DNA from: Serratia symbiotica | GTDB lineage: Bacteria > Pseudomonadota > Gammaproteobacteria > Enterobacterales > Enterobacteriaceae | Direction of reading: 5' to 3' | Assembly: GCF_000821185.2 (NCBI RefSeq) | Contig: NZ_CP050855.1 | Location: forward strand, 2,356,001 to 2,420,000 | DNA: 64,000 nucleotides | Shown here: positions 12,401 through 21,176 of the stretch, piece after piece | Position numbering within the stretch: the first letter of the stretch is position 1 | How the letters are laid out: every line of letters starts with the position of its first letter | Program-made: the position numbers and the translations under genes | Notes under the pieces: generated by a model | The model's input: only the letters and a program-made list of their open reading frames with translations | Database searches by the model: none | Told to the model about the DNA's origin: nothing

Positions 12401-12799
12401 GTCGGCCACCCGGCCAGCCAACTGATGAATTTTACGTTTGTCGCCATCGTCGGTGAGATAGTGTTGCAGCGGCGCAAACGCCGGCATAGTCAGCAACTCT
12501 GGCAACAGCCACATCAGCTTCCAAGTCATGGCATCTTTACTGAAGGCGCTCTCTTTCGGAATATCCGGCAACACTTGGGTAAACATCTGCCAGATGAAAG
12601 TCGCCGGCAGGGGAAAGGCGATATTGGCGGCGATGCCGAACTGCTCCGCTAATTGCATCTGCAACCATTGCGCCATACCGGGGCTTTGCACCAGTACCAC
12701 TTCCTGTCGAAAAGGATCGGCCAACGGATCTCTGGCTATCAACGCGCTGGTCAGCGTTTTTAATAAATCCAGTTGATTGGAATGATAAACCGTGAACAT
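9422..12799 (-). CDS. recC: RecBCD enzyme subunit RecC (Chi recognition)
   Basis: Gamma subunit of RecBCD; it splits the duplex, recognises Chi and carries a dead helicase/nuclease fold. 1125 residues with the start at 12799 (MFTVYHSNQLDLL), matching E. coli MLRVYHSNRLDVL; a longer frame back to 12820 adds seven residues with no family support. Conserved blocks include PGMAQWLQMQL, IFICGISALPPAYL-type sequence, CHSPQREVEVLHD, LMPMRSIPFKVVCLLGMNDG and GDRSRRDDDRYLFLEA. It is the last gene after ppdA-ppdB-ygdB-ppdC and lies 33 bases downstream of ppdC. Intact. Confidence 0.97.
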   Translation of the reverse strand: MFTVYHSNQLDLLKTLTSALIARDPLADPFRQEVVLVQSPGMAQWLQMQLAEQFGIAANIAFPLPATFIWQMFTQVLPDIPKESAFSKDAMTWKLMWLLPELLTMPAFAPLQHYLTDDGDKRKIHQLAGRVADLFDQYLVYRPKWLESWQRGERIDGLAEAQQWQAPLWARLVEYTRELGQPEWHRANLYSRFMSTLDNAEHCPPGLPQRVFICGISALPPAYLDALQALGRHIDIHLMFTNPCRYYWGDIQDYAFLARLQSRKRRHYHQTREQNLFREPNQAVHLFNSEGQQQLGNPLLASWGKLGRDYLYLLSQLEGAQEVDAFVDIPADNMLHAIQRDMLELEDHAVIGITPETLENSVTKRRLEPEDRSLSLHLCHSPQREVEVLHDQLLTMLAEDPELTPRDIIVMVADIDSYTPYIQAVFGNASAECYLPFAISDRKARQAHPALQAFISLLDLPQSRFTAEQVLALLEVPALAARFAIGEEGLRLLRYWVGESGVRWGLDDDNVRELDLPATGQHTWRFGITRMLLGYAMDSNAGDWQGILPYDESSGLAAELAGQLADLLNSLGCWRQWLSEMRSLEEWLPLCRQLLDTFFVQEGETEVVLALIEQQWQQVIRFGLAARYPNAVPLSILRDDLVAHLDQARISQRFLAGQINFCTLMPMRSIPFKVVCLLGMNDGVYPRALPLLGFDLMAQQPKCGDRSRRDDDRYLFLEAILSAQQRLYISFIGRSIQDNRERYPSVLVTELLEYLEQSYCLPGDEDLDADGSAQRVGEYLLKWHARMPFAVENFLPGSEQQSYAAEWLPAADGRGATPPPFNQPLLPAGEQQISLDDLRRFYRHPIRAFFQLRLGVSFTLEETELPNEEPFTLDNLSRYKLNSQLLNTLIEGDSPSCLFQRVCAAGELPFGAFGEIYWQKQQEEMIELAEKVRAERGVDHSLELDIEIDGMRISGWLHQVQGDGLLRWRPATLSAVDGILLWLEHLVYCCAGGTGISRLYGRKSTAWCFAALTQEDARKHLAELMAGYQRGLCQPLLLLNKSGWAWLNQCYQPETQRIDWQEETQTKAQAKLLQAWQGDQRIPGEGEDPYVQRVFRQLDLDNDDLAQILAETERYLLPVARHNTG

Positions 12800-12832
12800 G
12801 GTGGTTCCCTTTAAAAACAAATCCGCGCAATA

Positions 12833-13159
12833 TTACCGGCGGGTGCAATACCAACGGCTCAGTTCTGCCCACTGCTGCTGTGGCGTCTGTATCTTCACCA
12901 CCAGCCGCTGGCAAGAGGCATCTGCACGGTAGAACTGTAGCTCGCGCCGCCAACCAGCCGGTAGCTCGATATCGTGCTGCCCGGTGACAGCAAAAACCTC
13001 TAATTGCCGGTGCGCCAGCGACCATGCCTGACGATATTGCCATTGACGTTGGAACGACTGTAGCAACACTTGATGATACTGTAACAATCCCAGCAGCGAC
13101 ACTGCGAACAACAATGCAGCGACTAACACTTCGGGTAGGCTGAAGCCACGTTGAGTCAT
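12833..13159 (-). CDS. ppdC: Prepilin-type cleavage protein PpdC (type II minor pseudopilin)
   Basis: 108 residues starting MTQRGFSLPEVLVAALLFAVSL: a short leader, the prepilin peptidase site G|FSLPE with Glu at +5, then a hydrophobic helix, as in type IV and type II minor pilins. The start at 13159 is chosen because AGGAG lies just upstream and the leader then has the usual length; the frame extends back to 13240 without support. Part of the ppdA-ppdB-ygdB-ppdC-recC operon. The family is thought to act in assembly of a pilus or secretion pseudopilus; no major pilin or ATPase is seen in this window. Confidence 0.9.
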   Translation of the reverse strand: MTQRGFSLPEVLVAALLFAVSLLGLLQYHQVLLQSFQRQWQYRQAWSLAHRQLEVFAVTGQHDIELPAGWRRELQFYRADASCQRLVVKIQTPQQQWAELSRWYCTRR

Positions 13160-13175
13160 GCCGTTCTCCTGAGGG

Positions 13176-13622
13176 CTATTCCGCACAGACGGTTGACTTC
13201 TGATCCGGGCAAAAGTCCAACCAGCCGCCCGATTCGGCAATCAACCCCACGTCACGATCTACGCTTTCGAGCTTGCTCAGTTGATAAAGCCACAGCGGAT
13301 CGCTGCCACGTATCTCCCCCGCCCCACGCACCATCAGGAGCCCCCTCTTGGCGGACAACCTGACGCAGGCGGTTAACCCGGAGGCTTGTCGGCACAGCCA
13401 GCCGTTGATAGTCAACTGATCGCGCGGCCAACGTTGCGCCATTCCCCAACTTAGTGCAGAGGCGGCCTGATTATAAGCCAGCAGATAGCGCTGCTGGTCA
13501 CCCGCCAGCAATAGGGCATGATCCAACTGGCGGTGCTGGGCATTCAGCAACATCAATCCCACTACCAGCAGCAGCATCACCGCAGCCAGCGTGCTCCCCC
13601 CCTGCTGTGAAGGCGCGTTCAT
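13176..13622 (-). CDS. ygdB: YgdB family protein (DUF2509)
   Basis: 148 residues with one N-terminal membrane helix (STLAAVMLLLVVGLMLLN) preceded by QQGGS, so it resembles a minor pseudopilin without the full FTLIE cleavage motif. E. coli YgdB is slightly shorter. Four cysteines lie in the C-terminal two thirds. The start overlaps the ppdB stop by four bases and the stop lies 16 bases before ppdC. Function not established; the operon suggests a role in the same pseudopilus-like assembly. Confidence 0.88.
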   Translation of the reverse strand: MNAPSQQGGSTLAAVMLLLVVGLMLLNAQHRQLDHALLLAGDQQRYLLAYNQAASALSWGMAQRWPRDQLTINGWLCRQASGLTACVRLSAKRGLLMVRGAGEIRGSDPLWLYQLSKLESVDRDVGLIAESGGWLDFCPDQKSTVCAE

Positions 13623-14197
13623 GGCAATGCGGCCATATCAATTGCCCAGCTCAGGCGGCGTTTGATACTGCTATCAGCCGTCGAGCACCCCGCTAACGTC
13701 AATCGGGCCAAAGTTTTGCCGCTGTTCCCTTTGCTGACAACCACGTTGAACAATTCTATGCGCACCTCGTGATGATCCAACAGCCTTTCCCAACCGGTTT
13801 CATTGCAATGGCTGACGCCGCGCTGCCCCTCTAGGCTACCCTGCCGCAGCCGGTAGCCGAAATACCCGGCATTATCACCAGTACTTGCCCATTGGCCACT
13901 ACGGTTAATGTCGTAGGCGACGATCACGCAGCTGCCTGCTGCCTCGCCTGGCGCGTGGTCGATCAGCAGCGCCCGCCCGGCGCACTGCCCAGCGCAAAAC
14001 CCGGCGCGGCGCAGATCTTTTTCCATGGCGAACGCCAGTTGCCGCAACAACAACTCCAGCCGATAGTGCTGCCCGACCGCCACACTTTGCTGGCACAGCA
14101 GTGGGTAGGTTTTGGCCGCTGCCAGCGCGAGCAAGCTACCAAACGTTAAGGCCAACATCACTTCCGGCAGGGTGAAACCGCGCTCTAAAGTTGACAT
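13619..14197 (-). CDS. ppdB: Prepilin-type cleavage protein PpdB (type II minor pseudopilin)
   Basis: 192 residues from MSTLERGFTLPEVMLALTFGSLLALAA: leader of seven residues, prepilin peptidase site G|FTLPE, hydrophobic helix. A longer frame to 14233 exists, but the 14197 start gives the normal leader. It overlaps ppdA by 13 bases and ygdB by four. Several cysteines (CAGQC, C near the end) suggest disulfides in the periplasmic part. Minor pilin-like; partner proteins other than the operon neighbours are not in view. Confidence 0.9.
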   Translation of the reverse strand: MSTLERGFTLPEVMLALTFGSLLALAAAKTYPLLCQQSVAVGQHYRLELLLRQLAFAMEKDLRRAGFCAGQCAGRALLIDHAPGEAAGSCVIVAYDINRSGQWASTGDNAGYFGYRLRQGSLEGQRGVSHCNETGWERLLDHHEVRIELFNVVVSKGNSGKTLARLTLAGCSTADSSIKRRLSWAIDMAALP

Positions 14198-14694
14198 AGG
14201 GCTATTCCCCGCGCGTTTTTCCGCTCGCTGCACACCCGTAACCGCCCTTTGGCGGACAGCACCAACCGCAAGCTGCCCGCACCGTTACTAAGGACAATAT
14301 GCCCAGCCTGAGCGTTGTTGCGCACCCCGTAAAAGCCGATCTCTTTGTCGGTATAGGCGCTCAACAATACGTCGCGGTAATAAGGAAGATACCGATCGCT
14401 TTCTGCCGAAGCGCAGTCGGGCGGCGGCACACCGCTGCCGATGCACCAGGGATCACCGGTTTTGAACCACAACAGCGCGGTGCGATTGCGCCAGTTGGCA
14501 TCCGCCTGTAGGCGGATGAGAAATGCCAGCAACTGCTGAGCGGTATGCTCAAGCCGCAGAGCCTGCTGATACAGGTGCCAGTGGCTAACCCCCCAACCGG
14601 TGAGTATTCCGGCGATCAAGATCACCACCAGTAGCTCAATCAGCGTCATGCCGCGTTGGCAATTGTCGATGTTTAGATCTGAGTTCTCGTTCAT
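14185..14694 (-). CDS. ppdA: Prepilin-type cleavage protein PpdA (type II minor pseudopilin)
   Basis: About 169 residues if started at MNENSDLN (14694); the prepilin site is G|MTLIELLVVILIAGILTG. A GTG at 14736 in the same frame would add 14 residues, and no clear ribosome site settles the choice. The body has the type II pseudopilin layout with GHIVLSNGAGSLRLVLSAKGRLRVC matching the E. coli PpdA end. First gene of the ppdA-ppdB-ygdB-ppdC-recC operon. Confidence 0.87.
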   Translation of the reverse strand: MNENSDLNIDNCQRGMTLIELLVVILIAGILTGWGVSHWHLYQQALRLEHTAQQLLAFLIRLQADANWRNRTALLWFKTGDPWCIGSGVPPPDCASAESDRYLPYYRDVLLSAYTDKEIGFYGVRNNAQAGHIVLSNGAGSLRLVLSAKGRLRVCSERKNARGIALCQL

Positions 14695-14824
14695 GATGAC
14701 CAGTGTAATGGCCTGAGGAAAGCGATAAAGCAGCACAAGCTGGCATTAAGGCGTGCCGTGCATTGTTTTTACGCTACATACAGACGATAACAATAAAATG
14801 CGCTGCGACACGCAAATTCGGGTC

Positions 14825-14850
14825 AAAAAATAGGGGCTACGGTGCCCCTA
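14825..14850 (-). terminator. Rho-independent terminator downstream of thyA
   Basis: Read on the minus strand: stem TAGGGGC with GCCCCTA around a short loop, followed by six U residues (AAAAAA at 14825-14830 on the plus strand). It lies just past the thyA stop. Confidence 0.85.
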
Positions 14851-14867
14851 AGTACATGCGACAGACG

Positions 14868-15662
14868 TCAGATCGCTACCGGTGCCTTGATTGCCGGATG
14901 CGGATCATAGCCTTCAATGGCAAGGTCTTCGAAGCAATAATCAAACAAGGAAGCCGGTTTGCGCTTGATCACTAGCTTTGGTAGCGGGCGTGGCTCCCGG
15001 GTCAACTGTAGCTGCGTCTGTTCCATATGGTTGCTGTACAGGTGGGTATCGCCACCGGTCCAGACAAAATCGCCCACCTCCAGATCGCACTGCTGCGCCA
15101 TCATATGCACCAATAGCGCATAGCTGGCGATGTTGAACGGTAGACCGAGGAATACATCACACGAGCGCTGATATAGCTGGCAGGACAATTTGCCCCCAGC
15201 TACGTAGAACTGGAAGAACGCGTGGCACGGTGCCAACGCCATTTGACCCAATTCGCCGACATTCCAAGCGGATACGATGATACGCCGTGAGTCCGGTTCC
15301 TGTTTCAACTGTTGGAGCACATTGCTCAATTGGTCGATCTGGCGGCCATCCGTCGCCCCCCAAGCGCGCCACTGTTTGCCATAAACCGGGCCAAGATCGC
15401 CGTTTTCATCAGCCCACTCATCCCAGATGGTGACGTTGTTTTCACGCAGGTAGGCGACGTTTGTGTCACCATTCAGGAACCACAATAACTCATGAATAAT
15501 GGAACGTAGGTGACATTTCTTAGTGGTCACCAGCGGGAAACCTTCCTGTAAATTGAAACGCATCTGGTGGCCAAAAATCGATAGCGTGCCAGTGCCGGTA
15601 CGGTCGGCTTTGGAAGTACCCTCAGCGAGCACCTTGTTCATTAAATCCAGATACTGTTTCAT
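14868..15662 (-). CDS. thyA: Thymidylate synthase
   Basis: Converts dUMP and methylene-tetrahydrofolate to dTMP and dihydrofolate. 264 residues, the E. coli length. The catalytic cysteine is Cys146 in [10 protein letters not shown]; the [12 protein letters not shown] loop, the [18 protein letters not shown] block and the C-terminal APVAI tail are present. It starts seven bases after the lgt stop, the standard lgt-thyA arrangement, and is followed by a strong terminator. Confidence 0.98.
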   Translation of the reverse strand: MKQYLDLMNKVLAEGTSKADRTGTGTLSIFGHQMRFNLQEGFPLVTTKKCHLRSIIHELLWFLNGDTNVAYLRENNVTIWDEWADENGDLGPVYGKQWRAWGATDGRQIDQLSNVLQQLKQEPDSRRIIVSAWNVGELGQMALAPCHAFFQFYVAGGKLSCQLYQRSCDVFLGLPFNIASYALLVHMMAQQCDLEVGDFVWTGGDTHLYSNHMEQTQLQLTREPRPLPKLVIKRKPASLFDYCFEDLAIEGYDPHPAIKAPVAI

Positions 15663-15669
15663 TGGTTTC

Positions 15670-16548
15670 TCATGGCAATTGTTGCTGTGGGCGACGACGG
15701 TATGCCCAAACCATCATCATAATACCGGCCACCACCATCGGGATAGAGAGGATTTGCCCCATGCTGATCATGCCGTTAAACAGGCCAAGCTGAGCGTCTG
15801 GCTGGCGGAAAGTTTCAACGATAATGCGGAAGGTGCCATAGCTGAGTAGGAACAGACCGGATACAGCCCCCATAGGGCGCGGCTTGCGGATAAACAGGTT
15901 CAGTATGATAAACAACACCACGCCTTCCAGCAGCAGTTCATATAATTGCGATGGGTGACGCGGCAGCACACCATACTGATTCAATAACGGCAACAATGTA
16001 GCATCGGCGGTAGCGGTAGCAATTGCTATGTCTTCGCTGCGCGAGCCTGGGAACAACATCGCCCAAGGGGTGTCGGTGGTCACACGCCCCCACAATTCGC
16101 CGTTGATAAAGTTACCGAGACGCCCGGCCCCCAGGCCAAATGGGATCAGCGGAGCAATAAAATCAGAGACTTGAAAGAAGGTACGCTGAGTGCGATGGGC
16201 AAACCAGGCCATCACCAGGATCACCCCCATCAACCCACCATGGAAAGACATGCCACCATCCCAAACTTTGAACAGGTATAAAGGGTTATCCAAGAACAAC
16301 GGTAGGTTGTAGAACACCACGTAGCCTACGCGGCCACCGACAAAAACGCCCAAAAAACCGGCATACAGCAGGTTTTCCACTTCATCTTTAGTCCAGCCGC
16401 TGTCCGGCTTGCTGGCGCGGCGCACCGCTAACCACATGGCAAAAACGAAGCCGACCAAGTACATCAGACCGTACCAATGTAGGGAAACCGGGCCGATAGA
16501 AAAAATGATCGGGTCAAATTTAGGAAATGCCAGATAGTTATTGCTCAT
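15670..16548 (-). CDS. lgt: Prolipoprotein diacylglyceryl transferase
   Basis: Inner-membrane enzyme that moves diacylglycerol from phosphatidylglycerol to the lipobox cysteine of prelipoproteins. 292 residues with seven hydrophobic segments. His103 in [10 protein letters not shown] and Arg143 in the Lgt signature [16 protein letters not shown] are present. Upstream of thyA with a seven-base gap. Intact. Confidence 0.97.
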   Translation of the reverse strand: MSNNYLAFPKFDPIIFSIGPVSLHWYGLMYLVGFVFAMWLAVRRASKPDSGWTKDEVENLLYAGFLGVFVGGRVGYVVFYNLPLFLDNPLYLFKVWDGGMSFHGGLMGVILVMAWFAHRTQRTFFQVSDFIAPLIPFGLGAGRLGNFINGELWGRVTTDTPWAMLFPGSRSEDIAIATATADATLLPLLNQYGVLPRHPSQLYELLLEGVVLFIILNLFIRKPRPMGAVSGLFLLSYGTFRIIVETFRQPDAQLGLFNGMISMGQILSIPMVVAGIMMMVWAYRRRPQQQLP

Positions 16549-16614
16549 CTATCACCATAATATGTCTGTTATTCTTCCCCATTAGGGGGCGGCAGGTGCC
16601 AAACGCGACGAAGG

Positions 16615-16815
16615 TTACCCAATGGATTTCAAGTTGTAGCCAGTTTGGACAGCAACAGCGCACAACAACCGCAGCGTACATAGCGTACACGAGGATGGTG
16701 AGCACTGCCCAGATGCAAAATGGCGAATAAAATAGCCTAATGGGATAAGCTCTAAGTCAGCCACTGGGATAAGCGCATGTCGCCAATAATGCTACAACTT
16801 GAAAGACGATAGGCA
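16615..16815. repeat. Inverted-end intergenic repeat (MITE-like)
   Basis: Fills most of the 365-base ptsP-lgt gap. Ends are TTACCCAATGGATTTCAAG and CAACTTGAAAGACGATAGG, which pair imperfectly. The interior segment GAGCACTGCCCAG ... AAAATAGCCTAATGGGATA recurs at about 40072-40130. No gene is seen in this gap. Confidence 0.6.
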
Positions 16816-16913
16816 TGCACCGCCCGCGGAGATTATGTATCATAACATAGGCTTAACGGTGTTTAAGGCGGCGGATGGGGGAAAATCTGTAAAAAACCAG
16901 TCCGCTACTGGGC

Positions 16914-19160
16914 TTATCTGCCACCACGGATCAACCCCCCCATGCCGCTACGCTCCATAAATGCCGCCGCCAAGTGGCGCACTTCGCTCGTCATTTCGGC
17001 GCTCAATACCCGCTGCGCCAGCGCTTCGGCATCCGATAACGCAATGTGCCGCAGCAGGTATTTGATGCGTGCCACGCTACGGCCATTCATGCTGAGATTG
17101 CGGTAACCCATGCCTACCAGCAGCAGCGCACCCATGGGATCGCCTGCCAGTTCGCCGCACAGGCAAACCTGTAACCCGGCTACCTTGCCCTGTTCGGCGA
17201 TCAGTTTCAGCACATGCAGCATGGCGGGGTGCAGGCTGTCATATAACGACGCCACCCGCGTATTGTTGCGGTCAACCGCCAGTAGATATTGGGTCAAATC
17301 ATTGGTGCCGATCGAGATAAAGTCTAGACGCGTGCCCAAAGAAGGGATCAGGAAAATCATCGACGGCACTTCTAGCATCACGCCAATCTTCGGTTTCGGG
17401 ATCTCATAGCCCAATACTTCTTCTACTTCACACACGGCACGATCGATCAGGCGTTTGGCTTCGTCGATCTCCTCAATACTGGTGATCATTGGCAGTAAAA
17501 TGCTGAGGTTACCAGTGCTGACATTCGCGCGCAGCATGGCTCGCACCTGAATCAAAAAAATTTCCGGTTGGTCTAGAGTAATACGTGTGCCACGCCAGCC
17601 CAGGCAAGGATTCTCTTCGCTGATCGGCATGTACGGCAACTGTTTGTCAGCACCGATATCCAGCGTGCGCAGGGTAACCGACTTGGTCGGGTAGAGTTGC
17701 AACATACCCTGATATTGCCCCAGTTGTTCTTCTTCCGAGGGGAAACCGCTTTGCAGCATGAAGGGGATTTCAGTGCGGTACAGGCCAACACCATCTACCC
17801 GCCCACCCAGCAGTTGTTCATGTTCCGGGCTGAGACCGGCGTTCAACATTACTAGGATACGTTCGCCGCTTCTCAGTTGAGCTGGCTGCTCGACGTCGTC
17901 TTCCGCCAGTTTGCTCAGTTCCAACTCTTCGCTGATCAGTCTTAGATATTCTTGTACCAGCAACGGTTCGGGATCGACCAGCAGTTCGCCGCGATAGCCA
18001 TCGACAATCAGCAACCGTTGGCTGAGCAACGCTGGTTGGATATCGGCACCCATCACAGTTGGCACCCCCATCGCCCGCACCAAAATCGCCGCATGGGAGT
18101 TGGCTGCGCCATCGCGTACCACGACACCCACCAAACGATCCTGCGGTACTTCAGCCAGCATGGTTGCGGTCAGTTCATCCGCTACCAGTACAAAACGCGC
18201 GGGCCATTGGGTGGCCGCTGGGGTGATATCATCGAGGTGGAACAGCAAACGTTGACCCAGTGCGCGCAGATCGCTGGCGCGCTCGCGCATATAGGTATCT
18301 TGTAGGCTGGCTAACTGTTCGGCAAACGTCTCTATCACCAGCTTTACCGCCCACTCAGCGACCGAACCACGGTCAATTTCGGCAAACAGTTCACGCTTGA
18401 GGCGTGCATCGTTTAACAGGTGGGAGTATAGGTCAAAGATCGCCGCACTCTCTTTTTGCGAGCTGGCGGCAAAGCGTTTGCTGAATCGGCGAAACTCCGT
18501 GCCTGCTTCTTCCAGTGCCTGATTTAGGCGTTCACGCTCGCTGACGGTGTCCAACGTCGAGGCACGGTATACCTGTTCGAGCGAAGGTTGGCCGCTGTCT
18601 TGCCACCCTACCGCCACCGCCACACCAGGCGATGCTGCCAGCGCGCAGATGCGCGTCTGCCGATATTGACCGAAAATGGCGTTGAGCTGCGAGTGTGATA
18701 AGACCCCAGCCATCTGTGTGGCCAGGGTCACCATGAAAGATTCTTCGCTTTCATCGAACTGGCGTAGCTCACGCTGCTGCACCACAAGCACGCCCAACAG
18801 TTGGCGACGATGGATGATCGGTACGCCAAGGAAAGATCGGAAACGCTCCTCCTTCACTTGGGGAACGTATTTAAAACTAGGGTGATTCTGCACATCAGCC
18901 AAGTTGATTGGCTCTGCCCGGCTCCCGACCAAACCTACTACGCCTTCATTAAAAGCCAATGAGATGGAGCGCCCACGCGGTTTTTGTAAGCCACGTGTCG
19001 CCATCAGGTAATAGCAGCGGCGATTATTGTCTGCCAGATAAATAGAGCAGACTTCCGTATCCATCGCCAGGCAGGTTTCATTGACTAAGATATCCAGCGC
19101 AACCGTCAGGTTGGCAGCTGTGGCCACCTTCTCAACAATTTCTCGCAAGCGCGTGAGCAT
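16914..19160 (-). CDS. ptsP: Phosphoenolpyruvate-protein phosphotransferase PtsP (nitrogen PTS enzyme I)
   Basis: First enzyme of the nitrogen-regulatory PTS: takes phosphate from PEP and passes it to NPr. 748 residues, the family length. An N-terminal GAF domain (about 1-160) is followed by the enzyme I domain. The phosphorylated His is in GAANSHAAILVRAMG near residue 356, and the PEP-binding barrel has GVGLYRTEIPFM, IGTNDLTQYLLAVDR and the cysteine of CLCGELAGDP. It lies 12 bases after rppH, the usual pair. Confidence 0.97.
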   Translation of the reverse strand: MLTRLREIVEKVATAANLTVALDILVNETCLAMDTEVCSIYLADNNRRCYYLMATRGLQKPRGRSISLAFNEGVVGLVGSRAEPINLADVQNHPSFKYVPQVKEERFRSFLGVPIIHRRQLLGVLVVQQRELRQFDESEESFMVTLATQMAGVLSHSQLNAIFGQYRQTRICALAASPGVAVAVGWQDSGQPSLEQVYRASTLDTVSERERLNQALEEAGTEFRRFSKRFAASSQKESAAIFDLYSHLLNDARLKRELFAEIDRGSVAEWAVKLVIETFAEQLASLQDTYMRERASDLRALGQRLLFHLDDITPAATQWPARFVLVADELTATMLAEVPQDRLVGVVVRDGAANSHAAILVRAMGVPTVMGADIQPALLSQRLLIVDGYRGELLVDPEPLLVQEYLRLISEELELSKLAEDDVEQPAQLRSGERILVMLNAGLSPEHEQLLGGRVDGVGLYRTEIPFMLQSGFPSEEEQLGQYQGMLQLYPTKSVTLRTLDIGADKQLPYMPISEENPCLGWRGTRITLDQPEIFLIQVRAMLRANVSTGNLSILLPMITSIEEIDEAKRLIDRAVCEVEEVLGYEIPKPKIGVMLEVPSMIFLIPSLGTRLDFISIGTNDLTQYLLAVDRNNTRVASLYDSLHPAMLHVLKLIAEQGKVAGLQVCLCGELAGDPMGALLLVGMGYRNLSMNGRSVARIKYLLRHIALSDAEALAQRVLSAEMTSEVRHLAAAFMERSGMGGLIRGGR

Positions 19161-19172
19161 AATCGGCTTAAC

Positions 19173-19694
19173 TTAACCTCTCTTTCGGCGGTAAGCGGGA
19201 ATCTGCCGTTGTGTTGCCGGTACTGGCATCACAGTCGCGGCGAATTCTTTCATCACCCAGCGGTAAACATCCCGTTTGAACGACACCACCTGGCGCACCG
19301 GATACCAAAAGCTCACCCAGCGCCAACCATCGAACTCCGGCGTGCTGCTACGTTGCATATTGATATCAGCGTCGTTGCACATCAACTGCAACAAAAACCA
19401 TTTCTGTTTTTGGCCGATACATACCGGCTTTGTGTCCCAACGCACCAAACGTTTTGGCAATTTATAGCGCAACCAGTTGCGGGTTGAAGCCAGGATACGT
19501 ACATCCTTTTTGCTCAGACCCACTTCTTCGAACAGTTCACGGTACATCGCCTGTTCCGCCGTTTCCCCACGGTTAATCCCACCTTGGGGAAACTGCCAGG
19601 AGTGCTGACCGTAACGGCGGGCCCATAGAACCTGCCCCTGACGATTACAGATTACGATACCAACATTCGGGCGGTAGCCATCATCATCGATCAC
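19173..19694 (-). CDS. rppH: RNA pyrophosphohydrolase (mRNA 5' decapping)
   Basis: Nudix hydrolase that removes pyrophosphate from 5'-triphosphate RNA and so starts RNase E-dependent decay. 173 residues. The Nudix box begins [11 protein letters not shown] at about residue 38 and ends RELFEEVGL near residue 60. It starts [17 protein letters not shown] like E. coli RppH and precedes ptsP in an operon. Upstream lies the DnaA-box region. Confidence 0.96.
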   Translation of the reverse strand: MIDDDGYRPNVGIVICNRQGQVLWARRYGQHSWQFPQGGINRGETAEQAMYRELFEEVGLSKKDVRILASTRNWLRYKLPKRLVRWDTKPVCIGQKQKWFLLQLMCNDADINMQRSSTPEFDGWRWVSFWYPVRQVVSFKRDVYRWVMKEFAATVMPVPATQRQIPAYRRKRG

Positions 19695-19869
19695 CGGACT
19701 ACCTCGATAAGCTTAAATTCGCATACTCAATAGATGCCCTGATTGTTTCACACAAGCTACGGGTGGTAAACCACTGCTTTGCAGCACACTATACCGAATA
19801 ACAGGGATGTAATTCACAGATAATGGCGAAGTTATAAACACGCCTGCGCGTTTTCGGCCAATTTATTCA

Positions 19870-20210
19870 CTTTTTCTGTGGATAGGTATGTGAAAAACTC
19901 AAGGGAAAAGTCGGTAAAACTCTTACAGGCATAAAAGCACTACCAAAATGAGTTTAATATTAATATTTATAATACAAAAAGATAATGCGATCACGGCGGC
20001 AATGAATAGGTCAGGAATGTGATCTTTACAGGGTTAAGAACCTGCTTTGGCGAAAGATCCACCAGCGTTATTTTTATCCACAGATTATCCGGGGAAGTGA
20101 CCCACAAATCGAACAAATTCGTAAAAGATTGCCGGCGTCAAGGCTGTAAATCGAACCAGTGATCGACAAAAGTTTGAGTTATCCCGTAAATCTGTGGATA
20201 AAGAGGGGTA
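19870..20210. promoter_or_regulatory. DARS2: Probable DARS2-like DnaA-reactivating locus in the rppH-mutH gap
   Basis: The gap between rppH and mutH (19695-20396) has no gene but carries DnaA boxes. TTATCCACA at 20074-20082 is consensus, followed two bases later by TTATCCGGG; TGTGGATAA at 20193-20201 is a consensus box in reverse orientation; TGTGGATAG at 19877-19885 is a one-mismatch box. It is known that E. coli DARS2, which regenerates ATP-DnaA from ADP-DnaA, sits in exactly this mutH-ygdP(rppH) gap. AT-rich stretches at 19940-19990 could hold IHF or Fis sites but were not resolved. Placement is strong; activity is inference. Confidence 0.72.
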
Positions 20211-20396
20211 AGATCCTGTTTATTGTCGGTGGCTTCAACTGCACAAGCAGCGCGCGGAATGACTTTATTACTCAGGGTAAGGTAAAAAGTCATGTAAGAT
20301 CATGCTACTATCGCTATTTTCCCCAAACCGAACTAACCGCTACTGGCGGCAGGTAGATAAAGTATGTTTTTCAAACAAACCCAACAGGCTTGATTT

Positions 20397-21083
20397 ATGG
20401 CGTTTTTATCTCCATTACTCCTTCCACCGGAAAATGAACAACAACTGTTCGAGCGCGCCCAGGCATTGGCCGGGTTCAGCCTGGGTGAACTGGCGACACA
20501 CGCACAACTGCCTATCCCTAAAGACCTAAAGCGCGATAAAGGCTGGGTTGGTATACTGCTGGAGCGGTTCCTCGGTGCCATGGCTGGCAGCAAGCCTGAA
20601 CAAGATTTTCCTGAATTGGGCATCGAGCTGAAAACCATTCCGATCGACGCCGCTGGCAAACCGTTAGAAACCACCTTCGTCTGCGTGGCACCACTCACTG
20701 GCAATAGCGGTGTCACCTGGGCCAGTAGCCATGTTCGCCATAAGATGGCTAGGGTGCTGTGGATACCGGTGGAAGGCGAGCGGCAAATCCCGCTGACACA
20801 TCGGCGCATCGGCTCGCCGCTGCTGTGGAGTCCAAACGCCGCAGAGGAAGAGATGCTGCGCCGCGATTGGGAAGAACTGATGGATCTGATCGTTCTGGGT
20901 CATGTGGAACGCATCACCGCCCGTCACGGCGCAGTACTTCAGCTACGCCCCAAGGCGGCCAACGGCAAGGCGTTAACTGAGGCCATCGGTGAACAGGGGC
21001 AGCCAATTTTGACGTTGCCACGCGGCTTCTATCTCAAAAAGAATTTCACCGGTGCCCTGTTAGCAAGATATTTCTTAATTTAA
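20397..21083 (+). CDS. mutH: DNA mismatch repair endonuclease MutH
   Basis: Nicks the unmethylated strand at hemimethylated GATC during MutSL-directed repair. 228 residues. The catalytic triad Asp70, Glu77, Lys79 is visible in [11 protein letters not shown], and [16 protein letters not shown] is the family C-terminal block. Start at 20397 gives the normal [12 protein letters not shown]-terminus; the ribosome site is weak. Confidence 0.96.
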   Translation: MAFLSPLLLPPENEQQLFERAQALAGFSLGELATHAQLPIPKDLKRDKGWVGILLERFLGAMAGSKPEQDFPELGIELKTIPIDAAGKPLETTFVCVAPLTGNSGVTWASSHVRHKMARVLWIPVEGERQIPLTHRRIGSPLLWSPNAAEEEMLRRDWEELMDLIVLGHVERITARHGAVLQLRPKAANGKALTEAIGEQGQPILTLPRGFYLKKNFTGALLARYFLI

Positions 21084-21176
21084 ATTTCTTTGTTTAGCAC
21101 GCGTTTAGCAAGCCCTGTCGGTACTAGAATAAACGCGTACAATTACTCTCTTGTATTTATTAAGGTATGTAGGGCG

